Below, one piece after another: positions 53,601 to 64,000 of a stretch of 64,000 nt of DNA; the first letter of the stretch is position 1, and each line of letters begins with the position of its first letter. This DNA comes from Anisakis pegreffii (lineage: Eukaryota; Nematoda; Chromadorea; Rhabditida; Anisakidae). A program made the translations under genes and the position numbers. The notes below the pieces were generated by a model. The model was not told the DNA's origin and searched no databases. It saw nothing but the letters and a program-made list of their open reading frames with translations. Where the stretch lies: positions 1 to 64,000 of the forward strand of contig JAPYMA010001443.1 of assembly GCA_035041965.1 (NCBI GenBank). The letters are read 5' to 3'.

Positions 53601-56600
53601 TGCCGTTCGTGAATAACTACTCATGTCTCGATGAAAATTTTGAGTTAACATATCCTTCATTAACATTTCTCATGGAAACATCTCAAAATTCGCTGATTTG
53701 TTCGATTAATGAAACGCACCACTAATTTTCTAACCTTTGATAGCGTACCTTTTATGGATAAATGAAAATTCGAAAACTTCGACAGCTATGGAATAAAATT
53801 TCGAAATTTCCCACTCATTTCAGTATGGTTTACGTTCTATTGCACTAAAGCGCTGTCGTGAAATTTATCGCAACAAAATTGTCCAATCATTTTCATAATT
53901 ACTATATCGACAACGAATCGTTACAACGGTAATGGGATGAGAGTAAACAAATCAAATTGAAGGACATCGTCGCTTATGACTACTAACACTAACGCTAACA
54001 ATTTGCGATCATTTGGAGTGCGCATGAAATTATTGAGAACAGCGGAATTTTCGCTTGAACCGAATGGCTGTAGAGAACAATTTGCAGTTTGCTGTTCACT
54101 CGACTCGGTTTGCTACTGCTGGCAATTGAACTGAAAGATGACGAGAAGAAAGAATGCAATATCGCCATTAATCCCGCACCAATTACAACAATTCAACCGC
54201 AAACCCAAGGTTTCTTCATCGCTCAATCGGCTGATGAAGTCAAGAGGTAATAGTCTACTGCTCTCTCATATATTTCTTCCAGCAAAGGACTTAAGTAATT
54301 TTTTGTAAATTCGGTTGATGAATAGATAACTAGCACAAGTTGCATGTTCTCCATGTGAAAATCAGATTGGTTTTATTCGCATAAGTTCTTCACATGCGTA
54401 AATGTGAATGATAATGTGTTGATTGCAGGGCTTTTTACTGGTGCAAACAATGTCATGAAGATATAATGGACGTTACGCTTATCAAAAAGTGCAAGTGTCG
54501 CAACTGTAAGCATTTTATCCAATGCTTTCGACTAAATTCGACTAAAAAAGCATTAAAAATTGGCTGGCCAGTGCATGAGAAATAAATGCAGGGGAGGGGA
54601 AGGAAAGAGGAAAACAATATCATTGCACTAAGTGACTCGGATGGCACTTGTGAATTGGTATATCAGATTAATCTTCCGATGAGAACATTGTTGTTTGGAC
54701 GAAAGCAAACCGAACTAACAAATAAATCTAAACTTTCAGTGGCACTGTTTCGTAAGGGAGCTAAACAAGTTCAGCTATCCAAACGAATTGGTAAGTAATT
54801 GTCTTACAATTCTATGCGCAAGTACGTTAATGATTCCTGAAGAGTACTGTAGGAATGTTATTGCTGCATAAGCACTCACTTTGTTATAATGAGCACTTAT
54901 AATGAGCACAGTTATCTGAACTGATCAGAAACTTCAAAAACTGATCATCGAAATCACTAACATTTGAGCAACTATCATCTATCTGCATGTGTGAAAGAAA
55001 GTATGCAATGAAGCGCAAATGTTGATGTAATGAAGCGAATTTGAATGTATTGTGTTCCAAGAAGGAAGTGACCAATAGAGAAAGTCCGCTGAATTTCTAG
55101 TGGAAAGCACTGTGTGAAATTGCAGAATATGGTCCGAAAAAGAGCTTCGTTAATGGAATGAACGAAATGGGTAATGAGTATGCAGTGATCTTGAGTGCGC
55201 TTAGCTTGTTCGTCTAACGACAGCCAATTTCACTAGTCGTGTACATTCATCACATAGCCAAACTTTGACGAAACGTCCACTGATTATGAACACCTTAGCT
55301 GACTTCTGAATGAAATCATCATGTTTGCACCATATCAAAACAATTCATTACTGCTCATATGCTTTCTCAATTCGATAAGAGCCAACTGAAACTTTGTTGG
55401 CTGAAGCAAAAATTTCTGCCTTCTTAGTGGGAGTCACATTATCTCTAGGATGCCGTAATTTTAAACTTTCATTTTCGTTCATTTTCAGTAAATTTTCCGC
55501 ACATTCCTTTCGAAATCCATCATCCGTGTATAATTTGAATATTTCCAAAGAAAGCAACACTAGATTGCACAAGCAAGCAGCTTACCTGTGTATCATCTGA
55601 AAGTGAGTGAAAAATGAGAATCTCAGTTTATTCATACAACTTACTATGAGTACTTTGATACGATTTCAATCTAAACAATGCAAATGGAAACTAATGGTAA
55701 TGGATCAGCTAAACTGAGTTATAATGCAAATTGAATAAGCTCTGAATGATCGCATGTGTTCGAGTCATAGGAATCTGTGATTAGCCATATTAGCCATAGA
55801 AAGATGTGGATTAACTATGTGATGTTTGTACACGTCGTACGATATTGTTTTTGTTTGTATCGCGTTATTAGATGCTCGTGGTTCATTCACTTTAGCAGCA
55901 TAACTACTCGTGATTATTGCTTTGCGTTATTGATCTCTCGAATACTCACCGCTCTTCTCACATTTTTTAGTGATTCTTTTTTCTTTTGTGGATCAGTGAT
56001 CAGCTCTCATTAATCATTTCACTGAATCGTTCGTTTCAGCCAGAGCCACACCAATGCTCAATACAACTGTCGATTCGGCACTGCAATTCAGAAGACTCGA
56101 TCAAAGGTTCGTCAAAGCTATTCCATTCATCCTCTATAACACCTGACGGATTTCACTGACTTTTACTCGTTCAAATTCTGCACTTGATGACTCCGTTTTC
56201 ATCAGTTAGCCTAAAACTCAAGGTGTTCCGATCACTGCATTCGCTCTCTTAGATTGAACACACGAGACAATTTTGATAATGCACTGATCAATTCACATAA
56301 ACTTGCTACAATTAGCGAGTAGTCCATCAATCTGAAGCGAACGATATTTGACAGAACGTTTCCGTCAAAATAAGCGGCGAAAGTGATGAATTTTATTGAG
56401 TGAGTAACTGGTATGCAATCGAAACGAATACTGAATGAATCTGAAAACAGAATTAATCTGAAAAAACTGGTGCATCTGACAGGTTGAATGTAAGAATAAA
56501 TAGAGACACTCATCAAACATTGTGAGATTAGACCGAAGGCTGACGAATTATTCAAATGATAAGTTAGGTAGAGCAAGTCTCGATTCTATCTGTATTTTTC

Positions 56601-59600
56601 CTGAATGCACTCAGAAGTGCTCCGGGAACTTCACAGTGGGTACTACGAGAGACCACTGGCTCGATTGGATCCCGGAAAAATTTTATCGAAATGATAGCTG
56701 CAACGAAATGCATTATCGTTGAAACGCATTCATTGCATGGATTGCAGTGAGGTGTTGTCAGAATCAATGATTGTGGTGATACGATAGGACACATTCTGAT
56801 AGCCAATGCTCTTAAGCTGGTGTTTTCAGTGAGAATGACGACGCGAACGTCAATTCGCAATCGTTACATGTGGCTTATGAAGTACAAAAACTCATGTAAT
56901 TTCACTTATTGAATCTCTTGCCTTCTCTCATTGGCAGCACTATTTGCAGTTTAATAAGTTGTATCTCACATTCACTAGCGCACTCATTCACCATTTTATT
57001 CACGCAACATCACCGATCAACTTTTCGGTGATTCCCGTTTCAATTTTTGGATGCTTTCTTGAGAGCCTCTACGCTTCACCTGCATCCTTCATTGTTTTTT
57101 GGCTCTTCCCGATCATCAGTCCCGAACAAAAAACACATCACAAAACTACTAGAATGTGCATGTTGATGCAAAAACGGACGATTCGATCGATTCAAGGATA
57201 ACGGCGAGTAAGCGAAATTGACCATACTACTTACGGAATGATGAATGGATATTACAAATCCAAATTTATACACAATAAGTGCAAAATGAGCACCTACTCT
57301 TGACTGCCTTCCACACACAGTTGGATCAGTTATTCGATCGATCTTCAGTGAATTCTTGCGTTCCGGTCGATTTCCCTACCGACCTCTATCCTCTCACCTA
57401 TCCTGGTTGCGATAGAAGGCAACTGACATTTTCTGTCACCATGAATGGAAATTTCATGCAAAAATACTGAAGCAACACATTGCGAGTGATTTTTCCTGAG
57501 TGCTGTGGCAGCTCACCATTTCATTTGAACATTTTCATCGCTTCTTAGCAAGCAATCGCTCAACATGCAGTTTTTGAGTTCATCTCACTGTGAGCACCTA
57601 TTGCACTAGTTGCTGTTCCAGATTATTATTATAATGTAGTTTCTGATCAATCATCATTAATCATCACATGGAATGGCCGTACTATATCCTCATTTCCATA
57701 AAGCTTTTCTTGTTTCGTTTTCATCTAGTTCATTCATTTCACAATTACTGGCGTAGTTTTGTGGTGGTCGGTCATATCAAATGCTTCATTGAACTGATTG
57801 ATCACTTTTTGATAAAACTTTAAAATGTTAATGCTATGGAAGTGCTCTTCGATTTTGCCATTTTTCTCGCCAATTTTAATTGTCATGGATAGAGTGATGC
57901 TGAACGACTGAGCTCATTGCGGATGAAACCTGCTGCTTGTATGCATAATTTCACTTCATTGTATGCCTATGCTACCCACATTGGATTCATCAACTTTTCC
58001 AAATCACCCGTTCTCCTTAGACTCCTCTTGAACCGTTTCTATCTTCCGATTGAAAAGCACAAACGAACCGAGTTTGCTTCCATGGAACACTCTCAAATCT
58101 TATGGGGTAGCATGCGCTGTAGTGAGGTCAAGCAAATTAGCACGTCATTTGTAGGCCTCATAATATGCCGTAGAGAAAATGAGCGACCAACGAATGCATT
58201 TAGTTTTATTAAGCGATTTCAGGCCATCGAGTGGACGTAAAAACTCAATGAGCATACCACCGGATGGTCGTGGTGTTGAGATTATGAAAGAGTTCGAACA
58301 GCAGGACATGAAATACGACAGCACCGGAATGTTCCACTGGTGTCCTCCGAGAACACTCGAAGAATGTGTTCTTGTTCGTTCCACTCTCATTACTTTTCTT
58401 TTGCTTTCTCCTTCCTCAAAACCAATGCAATCGTCAATTTTTCGTCTCCTTTCTTCAATTTTGCGCTGAATTTTTGAAAATTCAAGAAAAATTGCCAGTT
58501 GTTATGTAATCACAATTCAATTTGATTATTCGGACGGGATTAACATTAGAAAATGACTGATAAAGTGACGTTCATAGGGTAACGACATAGATTATGTAAG
58601 GTGATTTGATGATCGATGGATTGTCAGCAGAAGAAGCAATTAATTGGAGTGATTTTCGCATTCAGGATAGGCATCAAGCGGCGATGACCGTTCTAAACGG
58701 ACACGTGGTTGTGTGCTTGTTCGCTGATCGTGATTCACCGCTTATTGGATTGCGCAATTTTGTGATGCCTTTGCGAGCCTCCAATTTTCACTATCATGAA
58801 CTGAAACATGTGGTTATTGTGGGTGATGTGGACTACTTGCGAAGAGAATGGAAAACGCTTTATAATCTACCAAAAATTTCGATTCTTAACGTTCGTTTCT
58901 TCATGCATTTATTAATATTTCATTATTCGTCCAGTGATGCTAACGCTTACAAGATATTTGGCTCTTCCTGATTGTCAGGCATCATTCAATTCAGTTTGTG
59001 CACTTTCATCTGAATATTCATTGAAGACACTTTCAATTTCGCTCAACAAATTTCACAATGATCAGTTGATCTTATGGCTCATCGCTTATCTTCCACAACT
59101 TCTACCCATAGGATTCGTGAAATTGAAGAATAATCAACGGATTTTAGGGTTCACCTCTTTCACGCGCAGATCTTCGTGCGGTGAACATAAACTTATGTGA
59201 TATGTGTGTGATTGTGTCGGCGCGTATTCCGAATCCTAATGAAGACCCGACATTGGCTGATAAAGAAGCTATTTTAGCGTCGCTCAACATCAAGGCAATG
59301 CAGGTAATGGTGAGCAGTATTTCAATCGTCCTCTCTATTGTATTCTATTTTCTTACTAAATACCTCATTGCATCTTGCCTCATCCCCGTTATGTCCTGTC
59401 AGTAAGTTTATGATATCACAGCTTATCAAATCGCTATCGACGCCATCAAAATTTTGAACTAGCAAAGAATATTTCCTGAGCACTTCATTGGGAACTGAAT
59501 GAGGCAAAAAAACATCATTAAGCATGAGTGATTCAATGAGATTTTGCAACAACAAATTAGAGTCCATTGATATTCCTCACATTTGTTTGAAATGCTTCAA

Positions 59601-62174
59601 AATTTTGCGATAGTATTTTCAGCACTATTGGACGGAACTGAATAGGGATTCTGAATTTCAGTTCGATGATACCCTTGGTTTCTATCCGATTCGACAGAAA
59701 GGTGGTGGAATATCTCCTTTGGGTAGTCCGCTTTCATTGCAGAAAAAAGGCGCACGTTTTGGCACGAACGTGCCAATGATCACTGAACTTGGTTCGATTT
59801 CTTTTATTCTCAGCCACATGCCTTACAGTTTCTTACCACTCTCTACAGTAATCGAAAGAAACACTTCGGTTTCGCGATTGAGTACTTTTTCGCGATTGAG
59901 TACTTTCGAAATATTCTCATCTCTGTCAAAATTCCTCTTTGGTATCGTCGTGTTCACTTGACGAGCTCGATAACCAACAAAACATGCTGGCACTTTGGTT
60001 TCTTGTTTACCACTAAATACACGAATGAAAATGAGCAAATCATAAGCTCTTATGATGTATGTGCTTGCGAAATGCTCCGAAAGTGATTCGTTGGTTAATA
60101 GGTGGAGCTGTTGTGCAGCCGAAATCATAACGATTACAAGTTTTAGTGAATGATTCGAATGTGCAATTTTTGGATCAAGATGACGACGACGATCCAGACA
60201 CTGAACTCTACTTGACGCAACCGTTTGCGTGTGGTACTGCCTTTGCGATATCAGTTCTTGATTCACTGATGAGCACGGTTAATTTTCGTTCTCAATCTTT
60301 TATTCGTTTCGAATAATGTACCATGCGTTATCCCAGACCATTAACTGCCCATTGGAAATCTACTGAAACGGTTCATTGAATGCTCACAGTTGTGTGGTGG
60401 TAACGATGCTACCTATGTAAAGATCATTATTCGTTTGGAAATTCTATCGTGTAAAGAGAACGCATCTAAGCGAGTGCGGCATTCACTGACATCAGATCGT
60501 TGGAATTTGGCTGATGGCTAAACTAGTGAGAATTATTACCTGGATTACGTGGATTGGCAAGCAGGCTATCAAACGTTTGTAACGTTGCTGGCCACAATGC
60601 GTTTCCATTCGGTCCTTGATCTTGCTTTCCTTTGCCAGGCGTTACCCAATTTCTTTGTAATATCGTCTTTCCATCTTATTGGAGGTCTTTCGAGTGGTCG
60701 GTCTTTTTATTTTCCTTTGGGTACCACTTTGCAACTGTGAATGCGAAGTGAGAATTATATTTGAAATGAAGTGTCATTATTGCAGACCTACTTCAACGAC
60801 TCAGCGTTAACGCTGATTCGAACTTTGGTAACCGGTGGAGCTACACCAGAACTTGAGTTGATCTTGGCTGAAGGTGCTGGTTTGCGGGGTGGTTACAGTA
60901 CTCCAGAAACATTGGGTAATCGTGATCGTTGTCGTATCTCACAACTTGCACTCGCCGATCAACCGTTCGAAGGAATTACTGTACGATTTTTACCAGTCAA
61001 CATTTTTGCATTCACGTGAACCAGTATTGAGTATTTGCATCTGATTGATCCACTTTTATCCCTTCGAAGTGGGATGTGAGCGAGTTATTTATGATGTTGT
61101 CATGGTTGTTAGATGCTCAAAAGTGAGATTTTACTGCACATTCACGGTTAAGATTCCTTCTTGCTCACTAGATTTGTCAATGTTCAATTCTCATTTCGTG
61201 ATGGAAAGTTGCAAGTGAATAATTGTGAGATATTGCGTATCCATGATCGAATGGTACATAAAAGATTTGATTGCATACACCGAAAACTCGAAATTTTTTG
61301 CCTGTTTGTTTCAAGTGCTCACTCGTGTTTGCTGGCGCGTTGAAGAATTTGTGTCGTTGAAGAATTTAAAAATATCCATCATCTTATTTTTTGTTAAAGA
61401 GAGCGGCAAAAGTTATAACTAACGATCGCCGGAATGAAAACAATGCCCGAAGGACTAAAATGAACACCAGTGGTCATTAGTCCAAAATCGAATTTGCGAT
61501 TTGGTGAAGTGGCGGCCGTTTTTGAGAAATGAAACCGCAACCTCTTTGATGTTTGCACTGAAACATTATTTTTGTGGCTTACTTTCAGCTACAAACTGGT
61601 ACATCTTATGGACAAATGTTTAGTACAGCCCTGAAAAGGCATGGTCAATTATGTATTGGTTTATATCGATTGCATGATCAGGCAGCCGTGGACTCCAACA
61701 AACGATACGTTATCACGAATCCACCTGCCGAACTTAGAGTTCTTCTCTCCGATTATGTATGTCTCTCATTTAAAATATTTTAACTGGATCTCCTCATTCA
61801 GAGAAACATATATTTTGTTGAATGGTTGAAATTTCCTGAGGTGGTGTAGCCGTTCTCTGGAGATATATCTCAATTCAACTGCGCAGTCGCGCTCATTCAT
61901 ACAAATTGATCACTGCAGAGCATTCATGTCAATATAAAGTTTTGCTTTATCATTTTTCTATGATATCTATGAAATGTTTGAGGTGTCATTGATTTGCAAA
62001 TTACTATTTAACTATACGTCGATTCTTCGATTTCAATTTCATGTCATACTATCAAGAATGAGTATTTCTCAAACTTTGAACTGCCTTCCAGGAAAAAAAA
62101 CTATATTGCAGGTATATGTGCTGGAACAATTCGATCCTGGACTGGAGTACGAACCCGGCAAACATTTTTTGTGA
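41660..62174 (+). CDS. slo-1: SLO-1 BK-type calcium- and voltage-activated potassium channel, 1108 aa
   Basis: A plasma-membrane K+ channel of nerve and muscle, and the emodepside target in nematodes (family knowledge). Exons: 41660-41823, 43872-43986, 44695-44900, 46637-46739, 46900-47011, 47331-47482, 47970-48066, 48490-48563, 48741-48832, 49298-49408, 49484-49589, 49815-49967, 50255-50410, then 50645-50757 or 52486-52598, 54088-54246, 54429-54505, 54740-54790, 56040-56106, 58223-58373, 58666-58890, 59148-59303, 59662-59791, 60147-60277, 60786-60980, 61589-61756, 62112-62174. Total 3327 nt, phases consistent. The order is S0-S6, two RCK domains and the calcium bowl, all intact. The start at 41660 (MSDVYHSGS) is preferred because it matches the C. 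elegans N-terminus; an in-frame ATG lies 30 nt upstream at 41630. The end, [15 protein letters not shown], is shorter than my recollection of C. elegans SLO-1. Confidence 0.97.
42561..42662. repeat. Inverted (CA)n/(TG)n pair in slo-1 intron 1
   Basis: A 17-nt CA tract with its flank (42561-42577, GCACACACACACACAAC) is exactly complementary to 42646-42662. They are separated by 68 nt. In the pre-mRNA this could form a stable stem. Confidence 0.8.
44104..44173. repeat. 13-bp inverted repeat in slo-1 intron 2
   Basis: ACTAACTTCTTTA (44104-44116) pairs perfectly with 44161-44173 across 44 nt. It may be the ends of a very small element or only an intronic stem. Confidence 0.7.
47970..48832 (+). 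other. slo-1: slo-1 exons 7-9: pore, selectivity filter and S6
   Basis: The K+ filter TVGYGD (residues 316-321) is assembled across the 48066/48490 junction: exon 7 ends in TMST plus one base and exon 8 starts by completing Val. S6 ([20 protein letters not shown]) spans exons 8 and 9. Exon 9 continues with [17 protein letters not shown], the linker to the gating ring. Confidence 0.96.
49797..49814 (+). other. slo-1: Tandem in-frame acceptor extending slo-1 exon 12
   Basis: Two acceptors lie 18 nt apart: GTGCAG|ATT and AAACAG|GTT. The downstream one gives [11 protein letters not shown], which aligns without a gap to other SLO1 proteins. The upstream one would insert IEKLKQ in RCK1 and keep the frame. 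I annotate the exon from 49815. Confidence 0.55.
50551..50577 (+). repeat. GTGTC pentamer run upstream of slo-1 exon 14a
   Basis: GTCGTGTTGTGTCGTGTCG-type repeats end about 70 nt before the acceptor of the first alternative exon. UG-rich intronic sequence of this kind can bind CELF/UNC-75-type splicing factors; that is inference. Confidence 0.6.
50645..50757 (+). other. slo-1: slo-1 alternative exon 14a (mutually exclusive)
   Basis: A 113-nt exon between TTTTTCAG and a GTTCGT donor, phase 0 in and 2 out. It encodes [20 protein letters not shown] and onward to FPEAAE. The NDYLRG core resembles vertebrate and insect SLO1. It differs from exon 14b at 7 of 37 residues. Confidence 0.92.
52128..52196. 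repeat. Perfect 33-bp palindrome with 3-nt loop between slo-1 exons 14a and 14b
   Basis: Arms are 52128-52160 and 52164-52196, with loop TGC. The arm starts GTCAAGAAAGAGCACTGATT and ends GACCAATT. Beyond one mismatch (52127/52197), pairing continues three more bases on each side. It lies 1.37 kb after exon 14a and 290 nt before exon 14b. Transcribed, it would fold into a near-blunt 33-bp hairpin. Confidence 0.95.
52486..52598 (+). other. slo-1: slo-1 alternative exon 14b (mutually exclusive)
   Basis: A 113-nt exon between AATTTCAG and a GTAAGC donor, with the same phase as 14a. It encodes [20 protein letters not shown] and onward to FPEAAE. NLYLCG matches the reference C. elegans SLO-1 as I recall it. 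It replaces the Asp and Arg of exon 14a with Leu and Cys. Confidence 0.94.
52612..52640 (+). promoter_or_regulatory. Mini-hairpin plus (TG)7 tract after slo-1 exon 14b donor
   Basis: AGCAC...GTGCT (52612-52625) can form a small stem and is followed by (TG)7 at 52627-52640. The tract starts 29 nt after the exon end. UG repeats close to a donor are classical CELF-type binding sites; the role here is inferred. Confidence 0.4.
58223..62174 (+). other. slo-1: slo-1 exons 19-26: RCK2 domain and calcium bowl
   Basis: Exon 19 opens the RCK2 region with [20 protein letters not shown]. Exon 20 holds [20 protein letters not shown] and [15 protein letters not shown]. Exon 21 holds [19 protein letters not shown] and [16 protein letters not shown]. 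Exon 23 carries the calcium bowl: VQFLDQ followed by five Asp (935-939) and [17 protein letters not shown]. Exon 24 has [17 protein letters not shown] and [16 protein letters not shown]. Exon 25 has [12 protein letters not shown], and exon 26 gives the short tail. Confidence 0.95.
59868..59905. repeat. Short tandem duplication in slo-1 intron 22
   Basis: TCGCGATTGAGTACTTT occurs twice head-to-tail (about 19-bp period) between exons 22 and 23. Confidence 0.7.
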
Positions 62175-64000
62175 TTGTTTCATTTGAGAGTTTCTAATCT
62201 GAACATTACTCTCTTGTTTCTTTATTACTAATCGTTTTCTGTTTATACGGACTTTGAATGTGTTGTTGTTAATAAAGATACTATAAGTCAATTTCTACAT
62301 AAATATTCTTTGAAGCGCAAACAGTTTCACTCACTAGTGAGAGTGAAATCTTCCCAGGTGCCACATTCCCAGTCTCCTAATCGTAAGAGTGCAATTCGCT
62401 CCACTGAAGTACTCGAAATGGAGTGCGAATAGCCGGCATCCAACGACATATAACCTTAGAAAAACCGAAATCCTTTATATAGAAAGCTAAAAAATATCTT
62501 TATAAGAGCCTGAATCCTTTCTCTTTTAGTAAAATTCCACGTTTCTTGTTCACATAGCAACGATTTGAGACGAAGGCATCGTATCGTTCGTTCATTTAAA
62601 CCTTCACCATCGTACCCAAAAGACTCCTCATTCACAGACATCAACACAAAAACTTGTCAACTGAAAACTGCACATAATTCAGAGTCCTCTTGACAAACCT
62701 GCCAACTGCACGTCGTCTTCATGGCGCTTTGTTACCGTCAGAATAGCGTAACAACTAAGAAATTGCTTCAAAAAATGGCAAATGAAAGCTGTCAACATTG
62801 GTCGTGAATGCTTAACGTGCGATTTGTGATCATTGGTTTAGAAGAGATTTGTAGGCAATTTTTTTAAAGTCCGCGATACAGGTATCGAAAAATGAGCGAT
62901 TATTCGTAAGAAAATTTAATCTTTTGTGCCCAAAAAAAGATCGAGTAGTTGACAATGTTTGGTATTTTCAACAAAAATTGATAGCCAGTCAAATTTCTTA
63001 ATATTTTTTTCCAAACCACCCAAAACAGAGTGCTTGACTAATGAGTTGAAATTTTTGCGCTGAGCTTTTGAATGATACCCTCGACGAATTATTATCCAAC
63101 AAGACATTTCTTGTTATTAGTTTTCATTAGCAGTTGTTTAATATAATAGATCCCAGCAAGACGTTTCAAAATTATTACTTCATTCAGAATGAGTATCAAA
63201 CAAATTTCATAATGTTGCACCGAACACAACAAACTGTTCAAAGATATAGTTGCAACGAATTGAACACTAAATACGTGTTCAATTCATGGGTTTTGAGTTC
63301 GAAAAGATCACCACCTTAATTTCTGCATCACTATATTAAGCAATCACATGAATGCGTATTCACATTTGAAGAGGCGCAATCATAAAATGACTATTAAAAT
63401 GAAGCAAAATCTTGAGTTTTCCCACACGACGTTTCTCCTTTCTTCAGCGGCGTTTCCTATCCACATCTTCTTATATTCAAAACACACACTTCGTTCAATT
63501 GATCATCGAAGTGAATAAAATGTAAACAAACTTCAATCAAAATGCGTCGTCAATTTAACCGTTTCTGAAATGTTCATTGAGCGGCGCTTCACATCAAAGA
63601 GTTTCATCTTACAAAACAATTTGTCACTGTTGTTCATCGTCGTCTCATGACGTTCCTTCCAACGGAACGTTTCCAAAAATTCAAATCGTTCCAACCACAA
63701 AATCTTCTCAACACAAATATTTCACACTCCTTTTTGCACAAACACACTTATGGTTTCGTCACGCAGCGAACCACTCATACTTTTCGTGTTTATTTCGAGC
63801 ACTTTACTCGATTTTCACTGAATCACACATCGGTTATTTTCAGTTCTGCAAGAAAGCAGCAGCAATCATCACGTTGTCAGTAATACTTTCGATGTTTTTA
63901 TTTATGACAAACAGTCGGGCATCACTCCACTGTCGGCACGCTTTTCATGAGGCTTTCGCTAGAAATATTACTTACATAGGCGGACACTTGCCGAGTATAA
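62175..64000. other. slo-1 3' flank, no further gene seen
   Basis: After the stop the sequence is ordinary AT-rich DNA. Open frames on both strands are short and unrecognised. The next gene, if any, lies beyond the window. Confidence 0.6.
62271..62276 (+). terminator. slo-1: Polyadenylation signal of slo-1
   Basis: AATAAA 97 nt after the slo-1 stop codon, a normal distance for a nematode 3' untranslated region. Confidence 0.6.

Larger units (their letters stand above)
49298..54505 (+). other. slo-1: slo-1 exons 10-16: RCK1 domain and haem-regulatory motif
   Basis: RCK1 starts [17 protein letters not shown] (exon 10), continues [18 protein letters not shown] (exon 11), [20 protein letters not shown] (exon 12) and [20 protein letters not shown] (exon 13). 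The alternative exon 14 segment and [19 protein letters not shown] (exon 15) follow. Exon 16 encodes WCKQCHED (Cys643 to His647), equivalent to the CXXCH haem/redox-sensing motif of BK channels in the RCK1-RCK2 linker. Exons 17 and 18 encode a short, poorly conserved linker. Confidence 0.93.

Noticed and set aside
59823..60266. 147-codon minus-strand frame, among the longest outside the exons
   Set aside because: It is antisense to slo-1 exon 23 and intron 22. The plus strand encodes the conserved calcium bowl, so the frame is a shadow.

Overview
The window is nuclear DNA from a nematode. The genes are split by many introns of about 70 bp to 2.6 kb, base composition is AT-rich, and two start codons sit a few bases downstream of an AG of the kind used for spliced-leader trans-splicing. 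All four genes I recognise have close Caenorhabditis elegans relatives. Introns are longer and splice sites more relaxed than in C. elegans, so a parasitic, possibly ascaridoid, nematode is my guess; the sequence does not name the species.

Layout. 1-3932: repeat-rich DNA with no gene I recognise (an inverted-repeat-bounded block at 65-476, a direct duplication at 516-1049, and two CCCGGGAT-rich blocks near 2.4 and 3.6 kb). 3933-8242 (+): poly(ADP-ribose) glycohydrolase, 13 exons, 658 aa. 8243-13874: no recognisable gene. 13875-19544 (+): cytosolic 10-formyltetrahydrofolate dehydrogenase (ALDH1L/alh-3 type), 13 exons, 908 aa. 19545-23069: the tail-to-tail gap before the next gene. 23070 to about 28755 (-): a Pax2/5/8 transcription factor (egl-38/pax-2 type). 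28756-41659: a 12.9 kb head-to-head intergenic region holding a 23-copy 22-bp tandem array and a diverged duplication. 41660-62174 (+): the BK-type calcium- and voltage-gated potassium channel slo-1, 27 exons of which 26 are used per transcript, 1108 aa. 62175-64000: 3' flank.

I traced the exons by hand from protein similarity, GT..AG boundaries and phase. The reconstructed coding lengths (1977, 2727, 1020 and 3327 nt) are all multiples of three. The genes are functionally unrelated (DNA-damage signalling, folate metabolism, developmental transcription, neuromuscular excitability). Nothing suggests an operon.

The most interesting part is the middle of slo-1. Two 113-nt homologous exons (50645-50757 and 52486-52598) encode alternative versions of one 37-residue segment. 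Their length makes inclusion of both, or of neither, shift the frame. Between them lies a perfect 33-bp palindrome with a 3-nt loop, and a (TG)7 tract follows the second exon's donor. Other points of note are a tandem in-frame acceptor in slo-1 exon 12, repeated use of GTTCGT donors in slo-1 and the Pax gene, and the 2 x 11-bp tandem array between the divergent Pax and slo-1 genes.
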